From contig JANQPT010000044.1 of assembly GCA_028285345.1 (NCBI GenBank), positions 496,001 through 560,000 of the forward strand: a DNA stretch of 64,000 bases, given 5' to 3'. The translations under genes and the position numbers were made by a program. Positions 27,701-33,543 of this stretch are shown in pieces. The notes under the pieces are model-generated. The model worked only from the letters and a program-made list of their open reading frames with translations. It was not told the origin of the DNA and did not search any database. The stretch's first letter is position 1; the number at the start of each line of letters is the position of its first letter. The DNA is from Planctomycetales bacterium (lineage in GTDB: Bacteria; Planctomycetota; Planctomycetia; Planctomycetales; Planctomycetaceae).

Positions 27701-29552
27701 ATATGTCGCGCAGCGCGGCGTGCTCAGTTGGGCGGGCCCAGACGGCCAGCTCACCCGGCTCGGCGTCAGTGATAATACGGATCCCCGGGAGGTCACCCGT
27801 GATGGAATCGAGCACGGCTTGAAATCGCTTACGCTGCGCGGATGTGACCGGATAGATCTCCAGTGTCGGTTTGGCGCCGGGGTCGGCGACGTCAAACTTT
27901 TTGATCGTCTCCGCGATCAGTTTGTGATCTTCCGGGATCGCCGTGACGACCAATTTTCTGCCGCGGGCGCCGGGGCGGATTTGAGCGCGAGGGACGACTT
28001 GCTGCAAGACCTCAACGAGCCCGGCAGGAATCGCTGCGTCGAAGGGATAGAACTGCAATTGCGGCGTACTCGGTCCGGGCGCTTCCGGCTGCAATTGCGA
28101 GAGGGTCTCTTTGATCACGCGTTGATCGTCTGCTTGGGCCACCACAATGAGGCTGCGCGTTTGGCCGTCGTAGCTGATTCTCGCTTTCGGAACCAGATTT
28201 CGCAGCATGTCCTGTGTCGGACCCGGTTCCGCTTTGGTGAGCGGATAGATTTCAATCTGCGCCGTCTTGTCGACTGAGCCGCCGCTGCCGAGCTTCTCCA
28301 GCGTGGATTTGATTTTCGCTTGTTCTTCCGGCGTGCCCCAGGCGATCAGTTGGTTGGCCGCTGCATCGATCCGGAGTTCCATGCCGGGCGCGACGAGTTT
28401 GAGCGTTCCTTCCAACTCTTCGTGGTTTCCGGGATCGAGTTGATACAATTCCAACTGAGGGCGTTTGTCGGGTGGGTTCTCCGCCTTCATTTTGTCCAGA
28501 AACTGCGTAATGGCAGTATGCTGAGTCGGCGTTGCATAAACGTTGATTTGCTCGGCTTTGGCATCATTGACGAACTTTGCGCCGCCGACCAATTGTTTGA
28601 GAACTTCAATTGCCGCTGCCGCGTCAATGGTCTTGGCGGCATAGGTCCGCAACTCCGGTTTCTCGGGCGGTTTCGGTTTGGGGGGCGTGGGCGCAGGTTT
28701 GGGGGGGGCCGGCTCAGGAATCGATTCGATCACCGCTCCGATGGCCCGCATGTTGCCGGCGGTTGCCGTCACCAGGATTTGCTGTGTTTTGGGCAGCGGA
28801 ATGCTCTTGCCCTGACTGCCTAATAACGGCGTGATCTCTTTGTCAACCTCGCTGGCATTGCGCTTGCCCAGCGGGAACATCACGCTGACAAATTCATGTT
28901 TGCCCCGTTTGTCCAACTCTGTGAGATTGACGCGGGGTATGAGGTCCTGCGGAATGCCTTGCGACATGTCGATCACAATCAACATGCGTCCGCGCCGGAT
29001 CAGCGTAAAATCTTTTGTCAGCAGCACGCCGTTGAGGAGATCGATCGCCTCTGTCGGCGTGTATTCTTTGGCATCGGTGTAATTGAACGTCGCCGGCGGC
29101 GGCGCATCCATGACCAGCGAGAGGTCCGCCTGCTCGGCGAGCCACTGCAGAACCTCCGCCCAGCGCTGGTAACGAAAATTGAATCGCAGCTTTGGCTCCG
29201 CCGCAGCTCCGGCCAGTTGTCGGCGCTGTTCCTCTGTGAGAACGGCACGCAGTTGACCGTCGCTGGTTTCAATGATCTTTGGCTTGTCGGCTGCCTCCGC
29301 TTTCTGCAACGCCTCGCTGCGTTGTTTGAGCAACTCATCGATCTTCGCGCGTTGTTCGTCGGTGAGTTTCAATTTTGCGGATAATTCCGGATCGGCAAGC
29401 TGCTCGTATTTCAGCCCGGCCGGCGGATCGGACTTCCCCGCTTCGGGCGACTCCTGGGCGGGCAAAGCCTGTGGAGTCGCGATGACTGCAAGACATTGCA
29501 GTAAGAAGCATGCGGTCAGCGAGCACCATCGCGGCGTGTGATTCGTCGACAT
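21741..29552 (-). CDS. Giant secretin-N-module repeat protein lacking a secretin pore domain
   Basis: Exported protein of 2,603 residues. In order: signal peptide (1-31, ending ALPA-Q); helical part with two LT(D/E)EQR motifs (60-116); an N0/STN-like domain (about 121-196); a first N1-like module (219-280); a Pro/Lys-rich linker (281-299); about 30 further N1/secretin_N-like modules of about 66 residues, each patterned as Y-(L/V)-ADPN--L--L--L-P-A-I--D-R-RSLVV-A-PE-H--I---I--M; a Pro/Gln-rich linker near 22540-22700; and three more modules ending in a basic RRRRNRNR tail. The C-terminal secretin beta-barrel and its VPxLGxIPxxGxLF motif are absent. Modules 2-11 and 17-26 show higher-order duplication. 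It sits beside the T2SS-like operon in the same orientation, so a role as a periplasmic ring stack or scaffold is inferred. Binding partners unknown. Confidence 0.85.
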   Translation of the reverse strand: MSTNHTPRWCSLTACFLLQCLAVIATPQALPAQESPEAGKSDPPAGLKYEQLADPELSAKLKLTDEQRAKIDELLKQRSEALQKAEAADKPKIIETSDGQLRAVLTEEQRRQLAGAAAEPKLRFNFRYQRWAEVLQWLAEQADLSLVMDAPPPATFNYTDAKEYTPTEAIDLLNGVLLTKDFTLIRRGRMLIVIDMSQGIPQDLIPRVNLTELDKRGKHEFVSVMFPLGKRNASEVDKEITPLLGSQGKSIPLPKTQQILVTATAGNMRAIGAVIESIPEPAPPKPAPTPPKPKPPEKPELRTYAAKTIDAAAAIEVLKQLVGGAKFVNDAKAEQINVYATPTQHTAITQFLDKMKAENPPDKRPQLELYQLDPGNHEELEGTLKLVAPGMELRIDAAANQLIAWGTPEEQAKIKSTLEKLGSGGSVDKTAQIEIYPLTKAEPGPTQDMLRNLVPKARISYDGQTRSLIVVAQADDQRVIKETLSQLQPEAPGPSTPQLQFYPFDAAIPAGLVEVLQQVVPRAQIRPGARGRKLVVTAIPEDHKLIAETIKKFDVADPGAKPTLEIYPVTSAQRKRFQAVLDSITGDLPGIRIITDAEPGELAVWARPTEHAALRDILEKLKREVPAEEKFTLEDYAVKADQQSQNVSLLQTIYPELRIIPDARGNRLLIWAAPDQHQQVKLTLDKLLSKGRPVAGPRFEAYPIAGADAASLLPTLQTLLPEMRISVDPQSSRLVAWGTPANHARLNAALEKLSGGTPQTTPQIEVYPLTKADPAAAQTLLQSLFPAAKLTIDPQTRSLVAIAIPADQQGIRATLEQLQPGQAGPNARKLQFIPLAGPPPESLIPVLNQLTPRAQVTYDPKDKRLMVVADADDHEVIRETVQRVVTSAVPIEKNKLKIYPVTPAQRTRFQSVLDSVQTELPGIRVITDAEPGELAIWAKPTQHAVLADIIEELKQKDSPGDKFVFVAYSLKNADASNTLTVMQSLFPGVKFVLEAKTKKLLVWAPPEQQARVKDAIDKIDTRVSPEMQESYRVYPIRDSDPNALIALLQQQVPDVKFTGDSTAQTIIAWGRYADHKVIAATLKQILEGRDKLRKAKVVIYHPGKSDAAAVMRGLRQLFPNARIDDDSSTNSIMVWATPAEHEEIAEVIEQITENANSQANAVMRIYTVPPAAASSTQQIAQLAVPQARVLLSGSPPRLVVWAKPEDHAQIADVVEQIENENDQQRNRELAIFDLDGVDSSAILSLLDPELRSETQFITSTDRKQLIVRANKGRLEALKTAIEQAREKLPKTEEPTSHVYSLKHTDPNSLIAVLQPITPGVPMVPNSRQRTLTITTTPDNHRKIQAAIDKIDVERIGENAPYMKSYQIKRSDPGTTYGVVSHVMSGNPDMQLSFDGRNGAIIAFARPEQHEKIAATIADIEKDIAGATTEVYRFRTADPNSAAGILRTLAPRAQITVDNRNRSLVVNAIDADHAKIKETIAKMDADANDNNGAVLKAYAIKLAEPGNLLSMLQTNFALQPDIRLSADYKNDTIVALATPAQHEKIAAFIAEVDKQGKVRTPEVYRFRSADPNAAAGILRPMIPKASIMLDNRNRSLVVSGTPEEHAIVKATVAKMDSDTNDNNGVVMRAYEIKSAEPGNLLSMLQTNFALQPDIRLSADYKNDTIVALATPAQHERIAAFIAEVDKKGKVRTPEVYRFSAADPNAAIGILRTLVPKAQMAVDNRNRSLVISATDEEHQTIKAAIEKMNSEQNADSGAMLRSYAIKFAEPNNLLGMLQNNFALQPDVRLSLDSRNDNIVALARPEQHDRIKAFIDEVEKNGQQRTTKVYRFRIADPNSAITVLQTLTPKAQMAVDRGSRSLVVTASEGDHERIAGTIKEMDREDADGTGPQLKSYPVEFAQVNTLAQAIQSAYRNRPDVQITYDSRNGTVAAVAPAAEHKKIEKFIKEADQQGAAVETRVYRFETADPQAAARVLRSLTPRAEIAVDNNSRALVVSGTDADHAKISATVKALDGGGDGSTAPRLKVYPLKSADGRSLQSTLRTLFRRYNDVEVNFDPDNESIVVLAPPKTQERIAEMVEEVEQASGTDPMAKLQVYRLKTSDARDALDVLESAFSTESPKIKFSFNRRGRQISAIARPEQHARIQQTLDQMDKDQRVLEVYQLEMTEPFSAELSIDRLFGGEDFDDPNAPIVDSDEATQQLFVRATREQQEQIRELLVKMGETGLAVRTANGKSRRMRVIPFRGDAAAAIREIQRVWPQLRKNDIKIVTPSAVAPSLRRLSPVGKPNQDNAPSDKPPAQFAVPAEDVPPTTDKKPQPKPAEQPPANPPAEKDQTNQPNRPPIVVAPGEGSITIASDDHEALDQLETLLRAMSSRRAGGRGKDFVIFSLRHTSALQAANTLREIFGIEGGRRRRSSFSSNSTGSVTIVPDERLNALIVHGNRNDRETIESLLQVLDAEDIPESLAANRPRLIPVKNTDAERIERVIRSIYKSALTTGGGAPPIPVPGGVSRNVAAAIQRVNAASNAPLLTIEVDERSNSLVVMAPATLMEEIEQLVEQMDQASTNDSSRRLKVIQLKKLNTRSLERSLDMLINERGRSRRRRNRNR
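23497..25476. repeat. 396-bp tandem repeat array inside the giant gene (about 5 copies)
   Basis: Equivalent module starts occur at about 25476, 25080, 24684, 24288, 23892 and 23499, a constant 396-base (132-residue) period coding for two alternating 66-residue modules. The copies starting at 25080 and 24684 are nearly identical over long stretches: the word GTGCTGTGCCGGAGTGGCCAG-type segment recurs exactly 396 bases apart (24541 and 24937). In protein, EPGNLLSMLQTNFALQPDIR appears unchanged in both. Confidence 0.85.
26475..28461. repeat. Two copies of a five-module block (about 996 bp) inside the giant gene
   Basis: Modules 2-6 and 7-11 match in order: WGTPEEQAKIKSTLEKLGSG with WGTPANHARLNAALEKLSGG; IEIYPLTKAEPGPTQ with IEVYPLTKADPAAAQ; LPGIRIITDAEPGELAVWA with LPGIRVITDAEPGELAIWA. 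The DNA marker CCCGGCTCGGCGTC lies at 27754 and 26758, a 996-base offset. These copies are older and more diverged than the 396-bp array. Confidence 0.75.
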
Positions 29553-30218
29553 CAGAATCTGTTCTCCAAAGATCGGCCGTACATCGGTTTCGCGGAGTTC
29601 CTCCCCAAGACGGGAGACGAACGGGGCGAGATCCGAAATTCAGCGGCGGGTCAATCGTGCGCTGCTATGCGTGTTCAACATGCGCCAAGCAGTCGCCGCC
29701 AGTGTGAGTCAAAGTGGATGCGGCGCGCTCAGTCTGGTGTGGATTGTACGGAATGTATAAGGCGTGAGTTTTAGGTGGGCTGGGTAGAGGGATGTCACTA
29801 TACAGTACACGCGATGGGAGTCGCGGTAAAGCTCTTTCCCGAGATTCGAAGGTGCGGGCGCGATCAAAGCCCCCGGCAAATGCGGTATGAAGGGGTTCCA
29901 GCGACTCACCGCAAACGCTGACGCGGTGCTCAGACAACGCTGCACAACGATTCACAGATAGTAGGCCGGATTGTGGATTTGGTTTTCTTTGACAGGGCAC
30001 CGAACGGCTTGCAGCGCGGCATTTTGATGGGAGTGATGGAGCCGGACTTGAAAAATCTGATTTTTTTCGGGCGTTGTCTTTGGAAATCACGCACTAAGCC
30101 ACTTCCCGGTAAGAAGTTGCAGCGAAACGGGAGTTGCATGGGAGCAACACACGAGAACTTTGCCGATTTCGTGGATTTGGCTGCTTGACTGCCCTTTTCG
30201 GTGACCTAGGTTTGAAGT

Positions 30219-30279
30219 GTTCGGGCGATGACGCCGGTCAGAATCGACGCAAATGCTTGATTCTGCCGGACTCCCGAAC
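30219..30279 (+). promoter_or_regulatory. Structured leader-like stem
   Basis: Nested pairing: outer stem GTTCGGG (30219-30225) with CCCGAAC (30273-30279), then an internal loop, then an inner stem CCGGTCAGAATC (30234-30245) with GATTCTGCCGG (30259-30269), interrupted by one bulged T. It lies 20 bases before an intrinsic terminator and about 205 bases before the first pilin start. No known riboswitch class was recognised. Confidence 0.5.
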
Positions 30280-30298
30280 TTCGTCACTACTTGGGTGT

Positions 30299-30324
30299 AA
30301 CCTCATTGTGAGGTTTTTATTTTG
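30299..30324 (+). terminator. Intrinsic terminator upstream of the first Flp pilin
   Basis: Stem AACCTCA/TGAGGTT with loop TTG (30299-30315), followed by TTTATTTT. It is a good Rho-independent terminator on the + strand about 160 bp before the pilin ATG, so it either ends a small upstream transcript or works as an attenuator for the pilin gene. Confidence 0.7.
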
Positions 30325-30484
30325 GGTGGCGAACTTTAAGAGGTGACTGCAACTTTGTCAGGGTTGCCGGGTCTTGCACAAGCATCCGACTACTTCACCG
30401 ATTGAGGTTCGTAAGCTTGCGCCGCAGTTGTCCGTACGAGTGATCACGGGCGGCTGGGCCGATCCTGTCAAAGGGAGGATACAG

Positions 30485-30655
30485 ATGAAGTCACTTGCTC
30501 AGAGCGTCAAGAATTTTCTCGTCTCCGAAGATGGTCCCACGGCTGTTGAATATGCCGTGATGCTGGCGTTGATCATCATCGTCTGCCTGACGGCCATTCA
30601 AGCCGTTGGTACCAACGCCAACCAAACGTTCACCGACGTTTCGGCCCAACTGTAA
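30485..30655 (+). CDS. flp: Flp/Fap-type pilin (copy 1)
   Basis: Type IVb pilin precursor of 56 residues: MKSLAQSVKNFLVSEDG leader, then PTAVEYAVMLALIIIVCLTAIQAVG and a short tail NANQTFTDVSAQL. The classic Flp features are visible: cleavage expected after the Gly before PTAVEYA, the Glu-Tyr pair of the Flp motif, and a single hydrophobic helix. The start at 30485 has a strong ribosome site, GGGAGG at 30473-30478. The subunit would be processed by the CpaA peptidase coded 0.7 kb downstream and assembled by the Tad machinery. The frame also runs upstream to 30374 but has no support there. Confidence 0.93.
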   Translation: MKSLAQSVKNFLVSEDGPTAVEYAVMLALIIIVCLTAIQAVGTNANQTFTDVSAQL

Positions 30656-30686
30656 GCATCGCTTGTACAGTTAGCGCATCTGCTTG

Positions 30687-30725
30687 GGCCGTTCAGTCCC
30701 ATGACAGCCGTGGGACTGAACGGCC
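30687..30725 (+). terminator. Long perfect hairpin between the two pilin genes
   Basis: A perfect 15-bp stem, GGCCGTTCAGTCCCA (30687-30701) with its complement (30711-30725), loop of 9 bases, followed by TCATTTTCT. The weak T-run suggests partial termination or a 3' stabiliser that lets flp copy 1 accumulate more mRNA than downstream genes. Confidence 0.6.
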
Positions 30726-30787
30726 TCATTTTCTGTGAAATGATTTTGCTCGTTCGTTCAGCCAATTCTTAGCTAGGAATCAAACTT

Positions 30788-30958
30788 ATGAAGTCACTTG
30801 CTCAGAGCATCAAGAAGTTTCTTGTCTCCGAAGACGGCCCCACGGCCGTGGAATACGCCGTGATGCTGGCGTTGATCATCATCGTCTGCCTGACGGCGAT
30901 TCAAGCGGTTGGTACCAACGCCAACCAAACGTTCACCGACGTGGGTGCCACTCTGTAG
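30788..30958 (+). CDS. flp: Flp/Fap-type pilin (copy 2)
   Basis: Second pilin precursor of 56 residues, below usual gene-length cut-offs: MKSLAQSIKKFLVSEDG then PTAVEYAVMLALIIIVCLTAI and tail NANQTFTDVGATL. It differs from copy 1 at only about five residues (Val/Ile and Asn/Lys in the leader, SAQ/GAT near the end), and the DNA is nearly identical, so this is a recent tandem duplication. AGGA lies about 9 bases before the ATG at 30788. The two could make a mixed filament or give higher dosage. Confidence 0.92.
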   Translation: MKSLAQSIKKFLVSEDGPTAVEYAVMLALIIIVCLTAIQAVGTNANQTFTDVGATL

Positions 30959-31008
30959 TCGACTCGTCGGGGTCTCGCGATTCCGGCGACGGAAGAAAAC
31001 TCGATTAA

Positions 31009-31044
31009 CCGTCCGAATCTCCAGATCTCTGAGGATTCGGGCGG
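31009..31044 (+). terminator. Hairpin after the second pilin
   Basis: Stem CCGTCCGAATC (31009-31019) with GATTCGGGCGG (31034-31044), containing one G-T wobble, 14-base loop. The following sequence (TTCCTCC) is a poor T-run, so termination is uncertain. Confidence 0.4.
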
Positions 31045-31149
31045 TTCCTCCAATTGACGATCGCAGATTCGCTCTGCGTAAACCGACAGGCTGAGTCGAT
31101 TCTCGGCGAAAACGACACACGGACCAATCCAACGTCGAGGGCCACGGAC

Positions 31150-31266
31150 ATGTTACCGTTTTGGATCGATGCACCGCTGGATTCGCTGCCGGAAATGCTG
31201 TTGGTGATGGCGAGCATGTTCGTCATTTTTCTCAACGTGCTGGCCGGCGGCCGCAGCGGCGCTTAA
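31150..31266 (+). CDS. Possible 38-residue membrane peptide
   Basis: Short frame starting MLPFWIDAPLDSLPEMLLVM, then ASMFVIFLNVLAGGRSGA: an acidic/aromatic lead followed by one hydrophobic helix and a short basic end. A GAGG ribosome site lies 9 bases before the ATG. It fits between the second pilin and the prepilin peptidase in the same direction and would be a bitopic peptide. No family recognised; it may be a minor Tad component or chance. Conservation in related genomes would decide. Confidence 0.4.
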   Translation: MLPFWIDAPLDSLPEMLLVMASMFVIFLNVLAGGRSGA

Positions 31267-31391
31267 CTACCGACCTTCACAATCCCCGACCCTATTCCCT
31301 CCGACTCAACCCCGCCGTCCTATGCGGACCGTGACAGCATCGCAATTGAGTGCCGCCGGGACGGAGTCGTAACAGAAGGACAACTGAAACC

Positions 31392-31943
31392 ATGGATCTT
31401 CACGACATTTTCATTCACAACTGGCCCGTCAAATTGGTCTCGGTCATCTTGATTGTGGCCGCCTATATCGACGGCAAAGAATTGCGTGTCCCCAATTGGA
31501 TTACCTTTCCCATGGTGGCCTCGGGCCTGATCTTCAACGCCGTTAGCGGCGGCTGGGGCGGCTTGGGCAGCGCCTTGATTGGGATGACCGTCGGATTGAT
31601 GTGCTTGCTGCCTCTGTACAGTGTGGGCGGCATGGGCGCAGGTGACGTGAAGCTGATGGCGGGCATCGGTGCCTGGCTCGGCGGATGGGTCACCTTCTAC
31701 GCGTTCTTGGTCTCCACCGTCGTCGGCGGAATCATGGCGATCGTCATGGCCCTCCGGAGCGGCAAACTTAGAAAACACTATGAGAACTTCTTTATGATTC
31801 TCTTCGAGTTCAAGCAGGTGAAGGATCCGCGTGAACTGACCAAGATCGCTGCGGAGCGCAAATCCAGCATGTTACTCCTGCCCTACGGAATTCCAATTTG
31901 CATCGGATCAATCGCCTACTTTTTCTATGCGGGATTAATGTAA
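31392..31943 (+). CDS. cpaA: A24 prepilin peptidase CpaA/TadV
   Basis: Membrane aspartic peptidase of 183 residues that cleaves pilin leaders at the cytoplasmic face. Both catalytic Asp residues are visible: Asp27 in AYIDGKELRVPNW and Asp85 in GGMGAGDVKLMAG, the GxGD motif. It lacks the N-terminal methylase domain, as is usual in the short CpaA/TadV group. About five to six membrane helices. The start is the ATG at 31392. It could also serve the T2SS-like pseudopilins, since no other prepilin peptidase is coded in the window. Confidence 0.92.
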   Translation: MDLHDIFIHNWPVKLVSVILIVAAYIDGKELRVPNWITFPMVASGLIFNAVSGGWGGLGSALIGMTVGLMCLLPLYSVGGMGAGDVKLMAGIGAWLGGWVTFYAFLVSTVVGGIMAIVMALRSGKLRKHYENFFMILFEFKQVKDPRELTKIAAERKSSMLLLPYGIPICIGSIAYFFYAGLM

Positions 31944-31994
31944 TCGCCGATCTGTTCTGAGAAACGGCGTGAATTGAGATGAGCGAATGCACTG

Positions 31995-32016
31995 CGCCGG
32001 CCGAATCCGGCCGGCG
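31995..32016. repeat. Short GC-rich hairpin between cpaA and cpaB
   Basis: Perfect 9-bp stem CGCCGGCCG/CGGCCGGCG with loop AATC, 50 bp after cpaA. No T-run; possible mRNA processing or stability structure in a 292-bp spacer that is otherwise featureless. Confidence 0.45.
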
Positions 32017-32235
32017 TGAGCGCTTATCTGTAAATTCGTTATGTTCATTCCAAGCGTCAGAACCGGTATAGATTGAAGCTCTTCACTCATCGATGCCGAT
32101 GATCCAACCGATAGAGTTTACAATCGATGCGCCGCTTTGATGCGGGGAATGTAAGATGCGTTGCGGAGAGTTGGCGGGCCAAAACGGCTGACCTCTCCTC
32201 AATCAACTGCAACCCTTTATCAAGCAGGTGGCACG

Positions 32236-33225
32236 ATGAAAGGCAAGTCAATTTTGATGTTGGCCGTCGCACTTGGGTGCGGATTAGTCGCCATGATCGG
32301 CGTCCAACAGGTGCTCTCCGGAGATAAGAAAGAAGAGGCAACAACGAAACCCGTGCTGGTCGCGGTTGAAGAGATTCCACCCGGTGTGGAAATTATGGAC
32401 TCGATGGTGACGTTCAAGGACATGCCCGTCGATGCCGTTCCTGCCGATGCCGTGACCTTGCCGGAACAATACCACAATCGCGGTTTGCGGGTCCGGACGT
32501 TCCCCGGAACGCCGATTCTGCAAGCCATGCTCGGCGAGGAAGGCGTGTTTCACGTCGCATCGGACATTCCTCCGGGAATGCGCGTGGCGTCGATTGCCGT
32601 CTCGGCTGAGAAAGCGGTTTCTGGGTTTATTAATCCCGGCGACCGGGTTGATATTCAGGTGACGTACAAGAAGCGGGTTGGAACCAAGACTGTCGAGCGG
32701 ACGAAAACCGTTCTGCAGTACATTCAAGTGTTCGCGATCGACAAGACTCGCGAAATGACTGAGCAAGACAGTGAGTCGATTTACAAACACCTTTCCGTGT
32801 TAGTGGATCCGCAACAGGCGAACTTGCTGCGTCTGGCCGAGAGTAAGGGAGAACTTCACCTCACCCTGCGGAACCCGGGCGACGAGGAAGACACGAGTGT
32901 CACGGATGTGACTGACGCGGACTTGGATGAGGCATTCGCCGCGTTGCGGGGCGACAAGGAAGATGAAATCGACGGAGACGGTGACGGTGAACACAACCTG
33001 CGTGACATTGTTCAGCAGCAGACCCAAGACGAGCCGGCAGACACTGACGTCGAACCTGAGGAACAGGAAGAAGAAGAACCGCCCACGTGGACGATGGTGA
33101 TCTACCACGGCGGCGAGAAGACGGTGGAGGAGATTCCCCTGCCGAACCCGAATCCGGACCAACCGGATGCGACCACAACTGAACCAAATCAAGACCCCCA
33201 AGAACCAAAGCCGGCTGCTTCATAA
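32236..33225 (+). CDS. cpaB: Flp pilus assembly protein CpaB/RcpC
   Basis: Periplasmic, membrane-anchored protein of 329 residues. An N-terminal helix (residues 4-26) is followed by a SAF domain (VLVAVEEIPPGVEIMDSMVTF, then GLRVRTFPGTPILQAML), then the RcpC/CpaB core (MRVASIAVSAEKAVSGFINPGDRVDIQVT, VLQYIQVFAID). The last 90 residues are acidic, then Pro/Asn/Gln-rich, and seem unstructured. CpaB is thought to stabilise the secretin in Tad systems. Start at the ATG at 32236 with AGGTGG upstream; an in-frame TTG at 32161 is rejected. Confidence 0.92.
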   Translation: MKGKSILMLAVALGCGLVAMIGVQQVLSGDKKEEATTKPVLVAVEEIPPGVEIMDSMVTFKDMPVDAVPADAVTLPEQYHNRGLRVRTFPGTPILQAMLGEEGVFHVASDIPPGMRVASIAVSAEKAVSGFINPGDRVDIQVTYKKRVGTKTVERTKTVLQYIQVFAIDKTREMTEQDSESIYKHLSVLVDPQQANLLRLAESKGELHLTLRNPGDEEDTSVTDVTDADLDEAFAALRGDKEDEIDGDGDGEHNLRDIVQQQTQDEPADTDVEPEEQEEEEPPTWTMVIYHGGEKTVEEIPLPNPNPDQPDATTTEPNQDPQEPKPAAS

Positions 33226-33543
33226 GGGTGACCGCCCAGTTGGGCTCCGAATGAGCGGATCGGTGACATTGAAACACGTTTTGTGATTTTTTCGTGAGGT
33301 GGGGACGCCGTTCGTCCCCACCATGAGACTGTTTTGCGGGCCAATTGGAAACGTTGAGACAGCTGATTCTGCAGGGCCGATTCCGGCCGGGCGGTCGTTG
33401 TTCAACGAGACCGAGATGATCCCCGCTCGAAATTCCAAAAGGACAACGTTCGCGGCTCCCGACATTCGTGCCGGGATGCCGACGAATCGGATCACGCCCA
33501 AGGGACTCAGGACGGGATCACTCAAACGAGGGAGAGTGCAAGG
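33226..33543. other. Spacer between cpaB and cpaC with a perfect hairpin
   Basis: This 318-base gap has no protein gene. At 33298-33322 a perfect 10-bp stem GGTGGGGACG/CGTCCCCACC encloses the loop CCGTT. It has no downstream T-run and may be a mRNA processing site or extragenic repeat separating cpaB from the secretin gene. GAGGGAGAG just before cpaC is its ribosome site. Confidence 0.5.

Larger units (their letters stand above)
29553..30484. other. Long spacer between the giant gene and the Flp pilin locus
   Basis: About 930 bases without a convincing protein gene. It holds the divergent promoters of the giant gene and the pilin locus, plus two RNA-structure signals on the + strand near its right end (30219-30279 and 30299-30324). 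Open frames inside have no family-like sequence. Confidence 0.55.

Noticed and set aside
29665..30090. 141-codon minus-strand frame in the spacer upstream of the pilins
   Set aside because: Ser/Pro/Arg-rich with no pattern, no ribosome site, and no plausible partner; treated as non-coding.
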